Assembly: GCA_017417465.1 (NCBI GenBank)
Contig: JAFPZD010000128.1
Span: 1-51,423 of the forward strand
Length of the DNA: 51,423 bases
Reading direction: 5' to 3'
Source: Prevotella sp.
GTDB taxonomy: Bacteria > Bacteroidota > Bacteroidia > Bacteroidales > Bacteroidaceae
Shown: positions 25,131 to 33,808 of the stretch, piece by piece
Layout of the letters: each line of letters starts with the position of its first letter
How positions within the stretch are numbered: position 1 is the stretch's first letter
Notes under the pieces: generated by a model
Database searches by the model: none
Told to the model about the DNA's origin: nothing
The model's input: only the letters and a program-made list of their open reading frames with translations
Position numbers and translations under genes: made by a program

Positions 25131-27710
25131 ATGAACAAAACAGTCATACTCACCATGCTGGCCCTGCTGCTGACGGGCCACACCGGGGCACAACAACTGA
25201 ATCGTAAATATAATAATGTGTCGCTCTCGGATGCCCTCCGACAACTCGACGAGCAACAGACCGACTACACCATCATGTTCCTCTACAACGAGCTGGAGGA
25301 CTTCCGCATCACTACCACCGTCAACAACAAAACCCTGCCCGAAGCCATCCAGCAGATGATCGGCTTCTACCCCATCCGCGTCACCACGAGCAACGATGAC
25401 AACGGCCGGAAAATCTTCGTCGAATGTGTACAAAAGGCCGACAACCGATACAAGGGAACCATCGTCGACGAGCAGGGACTACCCCTGCCCTACGCCAACA
25501 TTGCCCTACTCGCGCCACACGACTCCACGCTGATGACCGGCGGCGTGTCGAACGAGGGCGGCCTCTTTGTCATCCCCTGCGAGGCGAAGCCCGTCATCGC
25601 CCGCATCTCGTGCATAGGCTATAAGACCGTTTATCGGCTCTGTGAACACCCGGAGACAGGAACGATTCGCATGCAACCCGACAGCTATACCATCAACGGC
25701 GTGGTGGTGGAGGGCGAGCGACCCAAGGTGCAACTGCAGGGCAACACGCTCATCATGAATGTGGAGGGAACGGTGATGGAACGGCTGGGAACGGCCGAGG
25801 ACGTGCTGTCGCGTGTGCCGACCATCTCGAAGAAAGGTGATGCTTTTGAAATCTTAGGCAAAGGCCAGCCAATCGTCTACGTGAACAACCGCAAGCTGAC
25901 CGACCTGAACGAGCTGCGCAACATCCAGTCGGACCTCATCCGTAGCGTCGAAGTCGTCCAAAACCCAGGCGCCCGCTACGACGCGTCGGTCAATGCCGTC
26001 ATCGTCATACGCACCAAGCGGGCTGCAGGCGAGGGACTGGGCGTAGAACTGAACTCATGGAGTCGCAAGGGACGGGGCTATGCGAACAACGAGCGCATCA
26101 ACCTGACCTATCGCACAGGCAAGCTGGAGCTGTTCGCCAACCTCTTCGGCGCCTACAACAAGCGGTGGAGCCGCGGCGGGTTTGAGCAGACCGTCTATGC
26201 CGACACGCTGTGGGCCATCACTAACAGCCATCGGTCTACGGCGCGCAATCCCTATCTCGAGGGGCGTGCCGGCTTCAACTACCAAGTCAACGACCAGAAC
26301 TCCTTCGGCGGGTTCTATCAGAACGTCTACGACTACGTGAAGACCAGTGACGACAATGCCGACGACCTGCTGGCCAACGGCATCGCTTACGACCACCTGC
26401 ACAACAGCGGCATACGCCGCGACAGGAGTACACCCAAGCATCAAGTCAACCTTTACTACACGGGCAAAGTGGGGCACTACACGATCGACTTCAACGCCGA
26501 CTACACCTTCAATAAAAAGATAAGTCGCAACACACAACAGGAGCTGAGCGATAATTACGAAAACCGCGACGTAAACACAGAGAACCTGACACGCGGCAGC
26601 ATGGCAGCCGAGAAGCTCATCGTCAGCCGACCACTGTGGAAGGGCCAAATAGAGATTGGCGAGGAATACACCCACACCCGATGGTTCACCTGTTTCGAGA
26701 ATGTCAAGGGCTACATCCAGGGCAGTAACAATGAACAGCACGAAAGCAACATCGCGCCTTATGTGGAGCTGCGACAACAGTTGGGGCGTATCCTGATGCA
26801 GGCAGGGCTACGCTATGAGCATGTAACGTCAGACTACTTTGTCAACGGGCAGAGGAACAGCAATCAGAGTCGCACCTACAACAACCTGTTTCCATCGGCC
26901 AGCTTGTCGACATCCGTCAAGGGTCTCCAGCTGTCATTCAGTTACACCAATCGCACCAACCGCCCTGCCTACTGGCTCCTGAGCAACGACGTTGTCTACG
27001 AGAACCGCTTGAACATGCAGATAGGTAATCCCTATCTGAAGCCTGTCAAATACCACAATCTGAACGCGACGGTGATGTGGAAGTGGCTGTTTCTGACGAC
27101 CAACTTTACGCATTGCGTCGACCCATTCATGCACACGATGAAGAGTATGGAGCAGGACAGCAAGGTAAACATTGCCACCATCGAGAACTATGGCCATGCC
27201 GACTGGATTGTCTTTACCCTGGGCGCACAGAAGAATGTGGAACTGGCTGAGCGTATCGTGTGGACGCCGCAATACAACCTAACGTTCATGAAGCAGTGGC
27301 TCAAGACAACATTCGTAGGACAGGAGAAGAACCTGAACCAGCCGATGCTGTCCCTACAACTGGGTAACATCGTCACGCTGCCCCACGACTGGCTCTTGCA
27401 AGCCGACTTCAACATGCACACGCACGGCTATACAGGTTCTAACTTCAGGGTCGAGACCACCAATGCCATGCTCTCGCTCAGTGTCAGCAAGGACTTACTG
27501 AAACGACGCCTGAATGTCAAGCTCTCGGGAAACGACCTCTTCAACCAGGGCATGGGGCGTGGCACATTCTACTTTGACCGCATGTTGTTCCACAAGATGG
27601 AGGACAACGACACGCGCTGCGTCACGCTCGCACTGCGCTACCGCTTCAACGTCACCCCGTCGAAGTATCGCGGCACCGGCGCTGGCAATGCCGAGAAGAA
27701 CCGACTCTGA
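25131..27710 (+). CDS. Outer-membrane beta-barrel protein with STN-like and CarboxypepD-reg-like N-terminus
   Basis: This 859-residue protein has a signal peptide (1-20, to TGAQ). Residues about 22-82 resemble an STN signalling domain ('SLSDALRQLDEQQTDYTIMF', 'LPEAIQQMIGF'). Residues about 103-185 are a carboxypeptidase-regulatory-like domain ('GTIVDEQGLPLPYANIALLA'). Residues about 190-300 are plug-like ('GTAEDVLSRVPTISKKGDAF', 'SVEVVQNPGARYDASVNAVI'), followed by an outer-membrane barrel of the beta-barrel family type. It is shorter than SusC and no SusD partner follows. An STN domain normally talks to an anti-sigma factor across the periplasm, and the two genes just upstream supply that partner set. 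Ligand unknown. It lies 9 bp after the anti-sigma-like gene, so the three form one operon. Confidence 0.9.
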   Translation: MNKTVILTMLALLLTGHTGAQQLNRKYNNVSLSDALRQLDEQQTDYTIMFLYNELEDFRITTTVNNKTLPEAIQQMIGFYPIRVTTSNDDNGRKIFVECVQKADNRYKGTIVDEQGLPLPYANIALLAPHDSTLMTGGVSNEGGLFVIPCEAKPVIARISCIGYKTVYRLCEHPETGTIRMQPDSYTINGVVVEGERPKVQLQGNTLIMNVEGTVMERLGTAEDVLSRVPTISKKGDAFEILGKGQPIVYVNNRKLTDLNELRNIQSDLIRSVEVVQNPGARYDASVNAVIVIRTKRAAGEGLGVELNSWSRKGRGYANNERINLTYRTGKLELFANLFGAYNKRWSRGGFEQTVYADTLWAITNSHRSTARNPYLEGRAGFNYQVNDQNSFGGFYQNVYDYVKTSDDNADDLLANGIAYDHLHNSGIRRDRSTPKHQVNLYYTGKVGHYTIDFNADYTFNKKISRNTQQELSDNYENRDVNTENLTRGSMAAEKLIVSRPLWKGQIEIGEEYTHTRWFTCFENVKGYIQGSNNEQHESNIAPYVELRQQLGRILMQAGLRYEHVTSDYFVNGQRNSNQSRTYNNLFPSASLSTSVKGLQLSFSYTNRTNRPAYWLLSNDVVYENRLNMQIGNPYLKPVKYHNLNATVMWKWLFLTTNFTHCVDPFMHTMKSMEQDSKVNIATIENYGHADWIVFTLGAQKNVELAERIVWTPQYNLTFMKQWLKTTFVGQEKNLNQPMLSLQLGNIVTLPHDWLLQADFNMHTHGYTGSNFRVETTNAMLSLSVSKDLLKRRLNVKLSGNDLFNQGMGRGTFYFDRMLFHKMEDNDTRCVTLALRYRFNVTPSKYRGTGAGNAEKNRL

Positions 27711-28096
27711 ACTTATTCACACCGCCGAGGGCAGTGTCAAGCACGCACATGCCCTTTCTCGGTCCTCGAACCGCCCTCCGTTCAGCATGCTGCGTTGTTA
27801 ACGCGGCCCTCTAACCGCCCTCCGTTCAGTATGCCGCGTTGTTAACGCGGCCCTCACCCGGGCTGACGCAGGTCGGATTCCCCACCATGGCGCTCGCGTG
27901 GCAACGACGATTTCCTGCTTCATCATTACAAAGGAGAGAATCACAAGCCATCGAGCGCCTTCTTGCTGAGTAAGTAGCGCAAGTTCTGCGCCGACAGCCC
28001 CTACGAGGCTGGCCTTTGGCGTCCTTCAACTTCTGGATTTGCGTTAAACTTGGGTTAAAATATCGCAAGCGCCATGCTGGATTGGGAATCTTTTCG
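27711..28096. other. Gene-free gap with 44-bp direct repeat
   Basis: This gap carries two adjacent 44-bp units (27769-27812 and 27813-27856) with the core GCGTTGTTAACGCGG, which can itself pair, followed by a GC-rich stretch with no convincing start or codon pattern in any frame. A minus-strand frame crosses it (27826-28113), but its composition and Arg/Cys richness argue against a gene. Confidence 0.6.
27769..27856. repeat. 44-bp direct repeat, two copies
   Basis: Two tandem copies of AACCGCCCTCCGTTCAG... through ...ACGCGGCCCTC differ at only a few positions. Each contains an internal inverted repeat, CGCGTT/AACGCG. No spacers or further copies are seen, so this is not a CRISPR. Confidence 0.75.
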
Positions 28097-28104
28097 TAAT
28101 TTTG
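28097..28104 (+). promoter_or_regulatory. Bacteroidota -7 element (TAATTTTG)
   Basis: TAATTTTG fits TAnnTTTG and lies 33 bp upstream of the ATG at 28137. It falls inside a longer possible frame, which supports the downstream start. A possible -33 TTG is not at ideal spacing. Confidence 0.6.
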
Positions 28105-28136
28105 CCGCATCATTACAAAACAAGAGAGGAACAGTC

Positions 28137-28856
28137 ATGAAAAAACAACGATGTGCCATCGCCGCACTGTTTGCACTGATTATTGCTTCGAGCCTGACCA
28201 GCCTTGGCAGCTATCGCTACACCAGCCGACTGGTGAACGAGGACATGGACAGGGCACTTGCACGGGCTCTGGCCGAACAGCAGAGCGACGTGATCAGCCA
28301 GGACACCATCCGCACGTTCAACAGCTATTTGCAGATAACAGCACTGCGCGGCAATGCAACACTGGCCGTGGACACACGCGGGCAACAGTTCAAGGCATAC
28401 GCCCGCTGCTCCGAAGCCACCATCTTCAGACTGTCAGACCAGCGTCCTGCCACCGTGCTCTGGCTACTGACGGTGTTCTGGGCGATGATCGTATGGCACC
28501 GTCGCCAACAGGTGGCGGCTAACGAGCGGCTGACGGTTGCCGCACATGGCGGGAACAGCTTTGGCGGGCTGACCTACTCAGAGGCCGACAGCCGTTTCTA
28601 TGCTGCTGACGGCAACGTGGTGCAACTCACCCCCATGCAGCACCAGCTGATGGAAATGTTCTTTCGATCGCCCTCACACGCGCTGTCGAAGGCGGAAATC
28701 TGCGATGCCCTCTGGCCCAAGAAGCCCGATGCCCATGACACACTCTACACGCTCGTCAGAAGGCTGAAGCCAGTCATTGAGCATCATTCCCAGCTCAGGA
28801 TAGAGTCTGACCGCAGCAGGGCCTACCGGCTGACTGTCAACGAGATAGAAAACTGA
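28137..28856 (+). CDS. Membrane-anchored winged-helix transcription regulator
   Basis: This 239-residue protein has an N-terminal membrane helix (residues about 7-25), an exported segment of about 80 residues with no recognised domain, a second membrane helix ('VLWLLTVFWAMIVW', about 108-121), and a cytoplasmic C-terminal OmpR/ToxR-like winged helix ('LTPMQHQLMEMFFRSPSHAL', 'ALWPKKPDAHDTLYTLVRRL'). This is an envelope sensor fused directly to a DNA-binding domain, without phosphorelay. A GAGAGGA sequence precedes the ATG. It lies 95 bp upstream of an outer-membrane barrel with its own promoter, so regulation of that barrel is a reasonable inference. The sensory ligand is unknown. Confidence 0.88.
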   Translation: MKKQRCAIAALFALIIASSLTSLGSYRYTSRLVNEDMDRALARALAEQQSDVISQDTIRTFNSYLQITALRGNATLAVDTRGQQFKAYARCSEATIFRLSDQRPATVLWLLTVFWAMIVWHRRQQVAANERLTVAAHGGNSFGGLTYSEADSRFYAADGNVVQLTPMQHQLMEMFFRSPSHALSKAEICDALWPKKPDAHDTLYTLVRRLKPVIEHHSQLRIESDRSRAYRLTVNEIEN

Positions 28857-28874
28857 CAGAGGGTCTGACCAAGA

Positions 28875-28896
28875 AATGTCAGACAAATGTCAGGCA
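28875..28896. promoter_or_regulatory. Possible operator: direct repeat ATGTCAGRCA
   Basis: ATGTCAGACA (28875-28884) and ATGTCAGGCA (28886-28895) repeat with an 11-bp period between the regulator gene and the -7 element of the barrel gene. An 11-bp direct repeat is typical for OmpR-type winged helices binding one helical turn apart. Function is inferred. Confidence 0.45.
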
Positions 28897-28925
28897 GATT
28901 TTTTGGCTTGACGCATCTCTCTTCA

Positions 28926-28933
28926 TACCTTTG
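28926..28933 (+). promoter_or_regulatory. Bacteroidota -7 element (TACCTTTG)
   Basis: TACCTTTG lies 18 bp before the chosen ATG of the barrel gene. It is preceded by two near-direct ATGTCAG(A/G)CA words (28875-28896) that could be regulator binding sites. Confidence 0.7.
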
Positions 28934-28951
28934 CAGCAAAAAACGCAAGCA

Positions 28952-30988
28952 ATGTGTATGAAGAGCGTATTGTTGATGAGCCTGTTCATGGCAACGGTTT
29001 TTGCCGCTTCGGCACAAAAGGAAGTGGTATTAGAAGAGGTAACAGTAAAGGGGGCAACGACGGTCCAGCACGCAGAGGGGCTCTGGATCTACCCCAGTCG
29101 GCAGCAACTGGAACATTCAACGAACGGCTATTTGCTCTTGTCGAAACTGACACTGCCCCACCTGCGTGTCGACCCCGTTCAGCACACCGTCACGGCCTTG
29201 TCGAACCTGGGTGCCGTGCAGGTGCGCATCAACGACATGGTGGCCACACAGGAAGACCTGCTAGCACTCGATGTCAAGGCTGTGCAGCACATTGAATACA
29301 TCGATAATCCTGGCGTCCGCTATGGCGAGGGGACAGCCTATGTCGTCAACATCGTCGTCAAGAGGGCAACGAGCGGCCACGTGCTGGGGGCCGACCTCAC
29401 GAACACCCTCACGACGGTCAATGGCAAGGAGTCGGTTTTTGGGAAGTTCAATCGGGGAAAGCGTGAACTCGGTCTGCATTACACCATCGGCTATCAGAAC
29501 TTCCGTGGCACAGACTACGATGAACAGGCAACGTACGAAATGGCTGCTGGCGACATCCGCTCCATCCATCGACAGCAACTTGAGGGACAGAACAAGCGCC
29601 TCTATCACAATGGGCAACTGACCTATAGCCTGAGCGATTCCAGCTATGTGTTTCAGGGGAAGCTCACCGCCCGCCGCGACATCAAGCCTCAGCGTGACTA
29701 CACGAAGATGGCGGTGAACGGGCAGGTCAGCGACGATCAGTCTGCAACGCGCGGTCTCTCGCCGGCTCTCGACCTCTACTTCCATCGTCGTTTTACACGT
29801 CATCAGTCTCTGACGGCCAATGCTGTAGGCACCTTTATCAAGACCAACAGCGATGCCGAGCAAAATGAAGGGGCGCCATACAGCTACACGGTGGCGGGCA
29901 GAACCGCCTCGCTCTTCACGGAGACGATTTACGAAAACCGACTGGAGCCGTTCGCCCTTTCTGCTGGTCTGCAATACAACCAGAAATATGTCCACAACGT
30001 CTATGCGGGTAGCACCAATGCCATCAACGACATACGCTCGTCGGGCTTCTATCTGTTTGGACAGCTGAAAGGGAATCTCGGCAGAGTGACTTACATCGGT
30101 GGCCTGGGAGCCAGCAACTACTATAACCGGCAGGACAACCGCGGCTACCGCTTCTGGCTGTTCCGTCCCAAGCTCACCGTTGCCTATCCGCTGACGGAGA
30201 GGCTGAAGGCGAAATACGACTTCGAAGTGTCGCAGCACGTTTCGCAGATAGCATTGGTCAGCGACGTCAGTATCAAGCAGAACGCCTGGGAGACGCTGGT
30301 CGGAAACCCCGACATACACCCCAACCGGGTGACCAGCCATGACCTGCGCCTGACCTACTCTACACCAAGGCTCACCACCGAACTACAGGGCTACTATCGC
30401 CTAAATGCCCATTGCAACATGGAGCGGTACGACAGGCAGGACGGCCACTTCTTCAAGACGCAAACCAATGCCGACAATACGTGTAGCTTCTTCTTCGTTC
30501 AGAGCTACAACCAGTGGAACATTGTGCCCGACCGTCTCACGGCGACGCTCTACGGCGGCATCTATCGATTCTTCAACTTCACGGACGACTACCGGCACAC
30601 CTATACCGCCTTCAACGGTGGAGCCAGTCTCGAGGCTTATCTCGGACACTGGACGCTCACGGCATACGCAGATAACGGATGGAACTTCATGGAGGGCGAG
30701 CACCGCGGCCACCAGCCTGCCACATGGTATCTCAGCGCTTCCTACCAACTGCGACAGCTGACCGTCTCGCTCTATGCCCAGCATCCGTTCAGTGCCCATC
30801 CACTGGGAAACAAGACTGAGATTCTTAGCCGCTACATCCACAAAGAGGTGGTGACCCATGAGCGTGACCGGGGCAACATGCTGACGCTCGTCCTCTCGTG
30901 GAACTTCTCAGCGGGTAGCAGGTACCGTAGCTTTCAGCGCACCATCAACCATCAAGATCAGGACACTGGCATCCTTCAGGGCAGATAG
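28952..30988 (+). CDS. Outer-membrane beta-barrel protein with plug-like N-terminus
   Basis: This protein of about 678 residues begins MCMKSVLLMSLFM with a signal peptide ending at ASAQ. The Met two codons later (28958) is an equally good start. The frame extends to 28931 but that overlaps the promoter. The mature N-terminus 'KEVVLEEVTVKG' resembles a TonB-box-like stretch, followed by a plug-like segment ('GAVQVRINDMVATQEDLLAL', 'VQHIEYIDNPGVRYGEGTAY') and a barrel rich in alternating aromatic residues. Unlike the barrel at 25131 it lacks STN and carboxypeptidase-regulatory domains. It is likely controlled by the membrane winged-helix protein just upstream. Ligand unknown. Confidence 0.88.
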   Translation: MCMKSVLLMSLFMATVFAASAQKEVVLEEVTVKGATTVQHAEGLWIYPSRQQLEHSTNGYLLLSKLTLPHLRVDPVQHTVTALSNLGAVQVRINDMVATQEDLLALDVKAVQHIEYIDNPGVRYGEGTAYVVNIVVKRATSGHVLGADLTNTLTTVNGKESVFGKFNRGKRELGLHYTIGYQNFRGTDYDEQATYEMAAGDIRSIHRQQLEGQNKRLYHNGQLTYSLSDSSYVFQGKLTARRDIKPQRDYTKMAVNGQVSDDQSATRGLSPALDLYFHRRFTRHQSLTANAVGTFIKTNSDAEQNEGAPYSYTVAGRTASLFTETIYENRLEPFALSAGLQYNQKYVHNVYAGSTNAINDIRSSGFYLFGQLKGNLGRVTYIGGLGASNYYNRQDNRGYRFWLFRPKLTVAYPLTERLKAKYDFEVSQHVSQIALVSDVSIKQNAWETLVGNPDIHPNRVTSHDLRLTYSTPRLTTELQGYYRLNAHCNMERYDRQDGHFFKTQTNADNTCSFFFVQSYNQWNIVPDRLTATLYGGIYRFFNFTDDYRHTYTAFNGGASLEAYLGHWTLTAYADNGWNFMEGEHRGHQPATWYLSASYQLRQLTVSLYAQHPFSAHPLGNKTEILSRYIHKEVVTHERDRGNMLTLVLSWNFSAGSRYRSFQRTINHQDQDTGILQGR

Positions 30989-31217
30989 GGCACTCTCCCG
31001 GTCGCTCCTCACGAACGACAATGCATAGTTACCACTTTTCAGCACCGAAAGCAAAATTTCCGCAGCGTAAACGCCAGTTAATCGATGTCACGCTAAATGA
31101 CACTTGGCACACTTAGAAGGTATCATTTACAATGTCACGCCCTCAATGCGCCGCACACCTCAATTCGAAATGCCGGACACATCAATTCGAAAGGTCGATA
31201 ACCAGAGTTTCAATAGC

Positions 31218-31249
31218 GACAGCGAGCAGCATTTCTGCTGCTCGCTGTC
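31218..31249 (-). terminator. Perfect hairpin downstream of tRNA-Met
   Basis: A perfect 14-bp stem (31218-31231 with 31236-31249) closes on a GAAA loop when read on the minus strand, 8 bp past the tRNA 3' end. No T-run follows. It may be a terminator or a stable processed RNA tail. Confidence 0.55.
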
Positions 31250-31257
31250 GATATCCG

Positions 31258-31331
31258 TAGCGGGAGCCGGGATTGAACCGGCGACCTCATGATTATGAAT
31301 CATGCGCTCTAACCAGCTGAGCTATCCCGCC
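31258..31331 (-). tRNA. tRNA-Met (anticodon CAT)
   Basis: This 74-nt cloverleaf has acceptor arms GGCGGGA and TCCCGCT with discriminator A, D arm GCTCAGCTGGTTAGAGC, anticodon loop TTCATAA (anticodon CAT) between CATGA and TCATG, and T arm GCCGG/CCGGC. The 3' CCA is not encoded. The acceptor lacks the initiator-type C1-A72 mismatch; G1-U72 fits an elongator better. The tRNA-Ile2 (lysidine-modified CAT) possibility cannot be ruled out by sequence alone. Confidence 0.9.
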
Positions 31332-31351
31332 AAAGTTTTGTTTTGCGGGTG

Positions 31352-31359
31352 CAAAGGTA
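31352..31359 (-). promoter_or_regulatory. Bacteroidota -7 element for tRNA-Met
   Basis: TACCTTTG on the minus strand lies 20 bp upstream of the tRNA 5' end. It is divergent from the START-domain gene promoter. Confidence 0.7.
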
Positions 31360-31399
31360 CAATAAAAGTTTGGAACGGCAAAATTTTTTGGCCATTTTA

Positions 31400-31430
31400 T
31401 TTGGTAATTCGCGAAAAAAGTGTAATTTTG
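31400..31430 (+). promoter_or_regulatory. Promoter of START-lptG genes
   Basis: TTTG at 31400-31403, a 19-nt spacer and TAATTTTG at 31423-31430 match the Bacteroidota promoter. The leader to the ATG at 31479 is about 45 nt. Confidence 0.8.
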
Positions 31431-31478
31431 TACCCGATAAGGGTCGTGAAGACCTCGGAAACGTTAATCTGACAAGTC

Positions 31479-31877
31479 ATGCATAAGCAAAGATTAGAAC
31501 TGGAATATCCCCTGAATGCCCGTAAGCCCGACATCCTCTGGCGGCTGATGAGCACCGACCACGGCCTTGAACGCTGGCTGGCCGACCGTGTGACGGAAGA
31601 GGCAGGGGTGCTGTCGCTTACGTGGGGCAGCATCTATGGCGAACACCACACGCTGCTGGCCAACATTGTCGAGCGCGAGAAGAACAGCCACATCCGCCTG
31701 CAGTGGGTGGACGAGGACGACCCAGAGGCCTATTGGGAGATGCGCATAGGGCGCAGCGAGCTGACCGAGCAGCTGTGCCTGCAAGTGGTGGACTACGGCC
31801 CCGCCGAAGAGATTGACGACCTGCACGGTCTGTGGGACGGCAACCTGGAACGTTTGCACCAGACCAGTGGCATGTAG
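31479..31877 (+). CDS. START-like domain protein (Bacteroidota family)
   Basis: This 132-residue cytoplasmic protein begins MHKQRLELEYPLNARKPDIL and has the alpha/beta pattern of small START/AHSA1-like helix-grip proteins, including 'LMSTDHGLERWLADRV' and 'HIRLQWVDEDDPEAYWEMRI'. In Bacteroidota such proteins usually sit next to the lptG-like permease gene, as here (10 bp apart). A role in lipid or LPS handling is suggested only by this context. No signal peptide or membrane segment is seen. Confidence 0.85.
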   Translation: MHKQRLELEYPLNARKPDILWRLMSTDHGLERWLADRVTEEAGVLSLTWGSIYGEHHTLLANIVEREKNSHIRLQWVDEDDPEAYWEMRIGRSELTEQLCLQVVDYGPAEEIDDLHGLWDGNLERLHQTSGM

Positions 31878-31887
31878 CGTTAGAGAA

Positions 31888-33792
31888 ATGTTGCGCATCA
31901 AGAAACTTGATATCTTCATCGCTCGCCAGTTTGGGCTGCTGTTCGTAGGAACATTCTTTATCTGCCTCTTTGTGCTGATGATGCAGTTCCTCTGGCGCTA
32001 TGTCGACGACCTGATCGGCAAAGGCCTCACCATCGACGTGCTGGGACAGTTCTTCTGGTACATGGGGCTGATGCTTATCCCCACGGCACTGCCGCTGGCC
32101 ATCCTGCTGTCGTCGCTGATCACCTTTGGTAACCTTGGCGAGTCGTCGGAGCTGACAGCCATCAAGTCGGCTGGCATCTCGCTGCTGCAGACCATGCGGT
32201 CGCTGATTCTGATCGTGCTGGTGATAGCAGGCGTGAGCTACTACTTCCAGGACGTGATAGGCCCCGAGGCTAACAAGTCGTTCGCACAGCTACTGCTATC
32301 GATGAAGCAGAAGAGCCCGGAGCTCGAAATACCCGAGGGCGTATTCTACGACGGCTTGCCCAACACGAACCTCTACGTGCAGCAGAAGGACATGGAGACG
32401 GGCAAGCTCTACCAAGTGATGATCTACCGGCAGACGGGCAGCTACGAGGACCAGGCCATCATCCTGGCCGACTCGGGCATGCTGCAGTCGACGGCCGAGA
32501 AGAAGCACCTGCTGCTGACGCTATGGAGCGGCGAGTGGTTCGAGAACATGCGCTCGCAGGACCTGGGCAACGCTGCCGAGGTGCCCTACCGCCGCGAGAC
32601 CTTCGCCCACAAGCAGATACTGCTCGACTTCGACGGTGACTTCAGCCTTGCCGACGCCTCGGGCATCGCGACCAACGCCAAGGCGAAGTCGACGAAGCAG
32701 ATACTCCACGACCTGGACTCCATCCGCCTGAGCAGCGACTCGCTGGGACGACAGTTCTACCGCGAGGCACAGGGCTACGTGTTCAACACAGGCCACCTGA
32801 CGAAGGCCGACTCGGCGAAGCTGGCGACGGTGAGCGCGGCCGACCTGCCCACGCTCGACAGCCTGCTGGCACAGCAGAGTCAGGACGGGCGTCGCGACGC
32901 CGTGAAGACGGCTGCACGACAGGCACAGAATGCCGTCGGCGACCTGGTGATGAAGAGCGACTATGCGAAGTACATGAGCCGCCAGGAGCGCATGCATGAG
33001 ATGGAGGCCATCGCGAAGTTCACGCTGGCCCTGCAGTGCATCATCTTCTTCTTCATCGGAGCGCCGCTGGGCGCCATCATCCGCAAGGGTGGCCTTGGCG
33101 TGCCCGTGATCATCTCGGTGCTGGTGTTCATCGTCTACTACATCTTTGATAACTCGGGCATGCGCATGGCACGCGACGACAACTGGACGGTGTGGTTCGG
33201 CAAGTGGATATCGACGATGGTGCTGGCACCGCTGGCCGTCTTCTTCACCTACAAGGCGAACAACGACAGCGCCGTGTTCAACATCGACGCCTACCGCCAG
33301 CTACTGATCCGCATGCTCGGCCTGCGCCAGAAGCGTAACATCGTCGGCAAGGAGGTCATCATCAACGACCCCGACTATGCCGCCGACGCCACACAGCTGG
33401 CCCACATCAACACACTCGTTAGCCAGTACATGAGCGAGCACCACCTGCTACGCTGGCCGAACCCCATCAAGGTGTTCTTCCGCCCGGGCGACGACCAGCA
33501 GGTGCAGGTCATCAGCGACCAGCTGGAAACGGTCATCGAAGACTTAGGAAACACGCGCGACCAGCGCATACTGCACTACCTGAACAGCTACCCCGTGCTG
33601 GCTACCCACGCCCACACGCGGCCCTTCCGCCGCCGCTGGCTCAACGCGCTGGTGGGCCTGCTGCTGCCCGTGGGCATCTTCTTCTACATCCGCATGCTGC
33701 GCTTCCGGCTGCGCCTCTATCGTGACCTACGCACCATCGAGAGCACCAGCAACAGGATCGTGGAGGTAATAAAAGTGAAGCGTGAAAAGTGA
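31888..33792 (+). CDS. LptG/LptF-family (YjgP/YjgQ) LPS export permease
   Basis: This 634-residue inner-membrane protein belongs to the YjgP/YjgQ family, which works with LptB as an ABC transporter extracting LPS for transport to the outer membrane. I chose the ATG at 31888 (MLRIKKLDIFIARQFGLLF); the frame extends to 31813 but that would overlap the upstream gene. The N-terminal transmembrane cluster (residues about 12-125) is followed by a periplasmic jellyroll-like domain containing 'EIPEGVFYDGLPNTNLYVQQ', then a C-terminal membrane cluster ('ALQCIIFFFIGAPLGAIIRK'), and an extra C-terminal extension with another membrane pair near residue 590. The extension makes it longer than the 360-residue E. 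coli forms, as is usual in Bacteroidota. Its last codons lie in a GTGAAAAGTGAA repeat. Confidence 0.93.
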   Translation: MLRIKKLDIFIARQFGLLFVGTFFICLFVLMMQFLWRYVDDLIGKGLTIDVLGQFFWYMGLMLIPTALPLAILLSSLITFGNLGESSELTAIKSAGISLLQTMRSLILIVLVIAGVSYYFQDVIGPEANKSFAQLLLSMKQKSPELEIPEGVFYDGLPNTNLYVQQKDMETGKLYQVMIYRQTGSYEDQAIILADSGMLQSTAEKKHLLLTLWSGEWFENMRSQDLGNAAEVPYRRETFAHKQILLDFDGDFSLADASGIATNAKAKSTKQILHDLDSIRLSSDSLGRQFYREAQGYVFNTGHLTKADSAKLATVSAADLPTLDSLLAQQSQDGRRDAVKTAARQAQNAVGDLVMKSDYAKYMSRQERMHEMEAIAKFTLALQCIIFFFIGAPLGAIIRKGGLGVPVIISVLVFIVYYIFDNSGMRMARDDNWTVWFGKWISTMVLAPLAVFFTYKANNDSAVFNIDAYRQLLIRMLGLRQKRNIVGKEVIINDPDYAADATQLAHINTLVSQYMSEHHLLRWPNPIKVFFRPGDDQQVQVISDQLETVIEDLGNTRDQRILHYLNSYPVLATHAHTRPFRRRWLNALVGLLLPVGIFFYIRMLRFRLRLYRDLRTIESTSNRIVEVIKVKREK

Positions 33793-33808
33793 AAAGTGAA
33801 GAATGAAG

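Noticed and set aside
27826-28113. Minus-strand 95-codon frame in the 27.7-28.1 kb gap
   Set aside because: Arg/Cys-rich, crosses a direct repeat and overlaps the promoter of the winged-helix gene; it looks like dispersed-repeat DNA.
31258-31331. Initiator tRNA-fMet
   Set aside because: The acceptor stem and anticodon stem lack the initiator features (unpaired position 1-72 of C-A type and three G-C pairs at the base of the anticodon stem).
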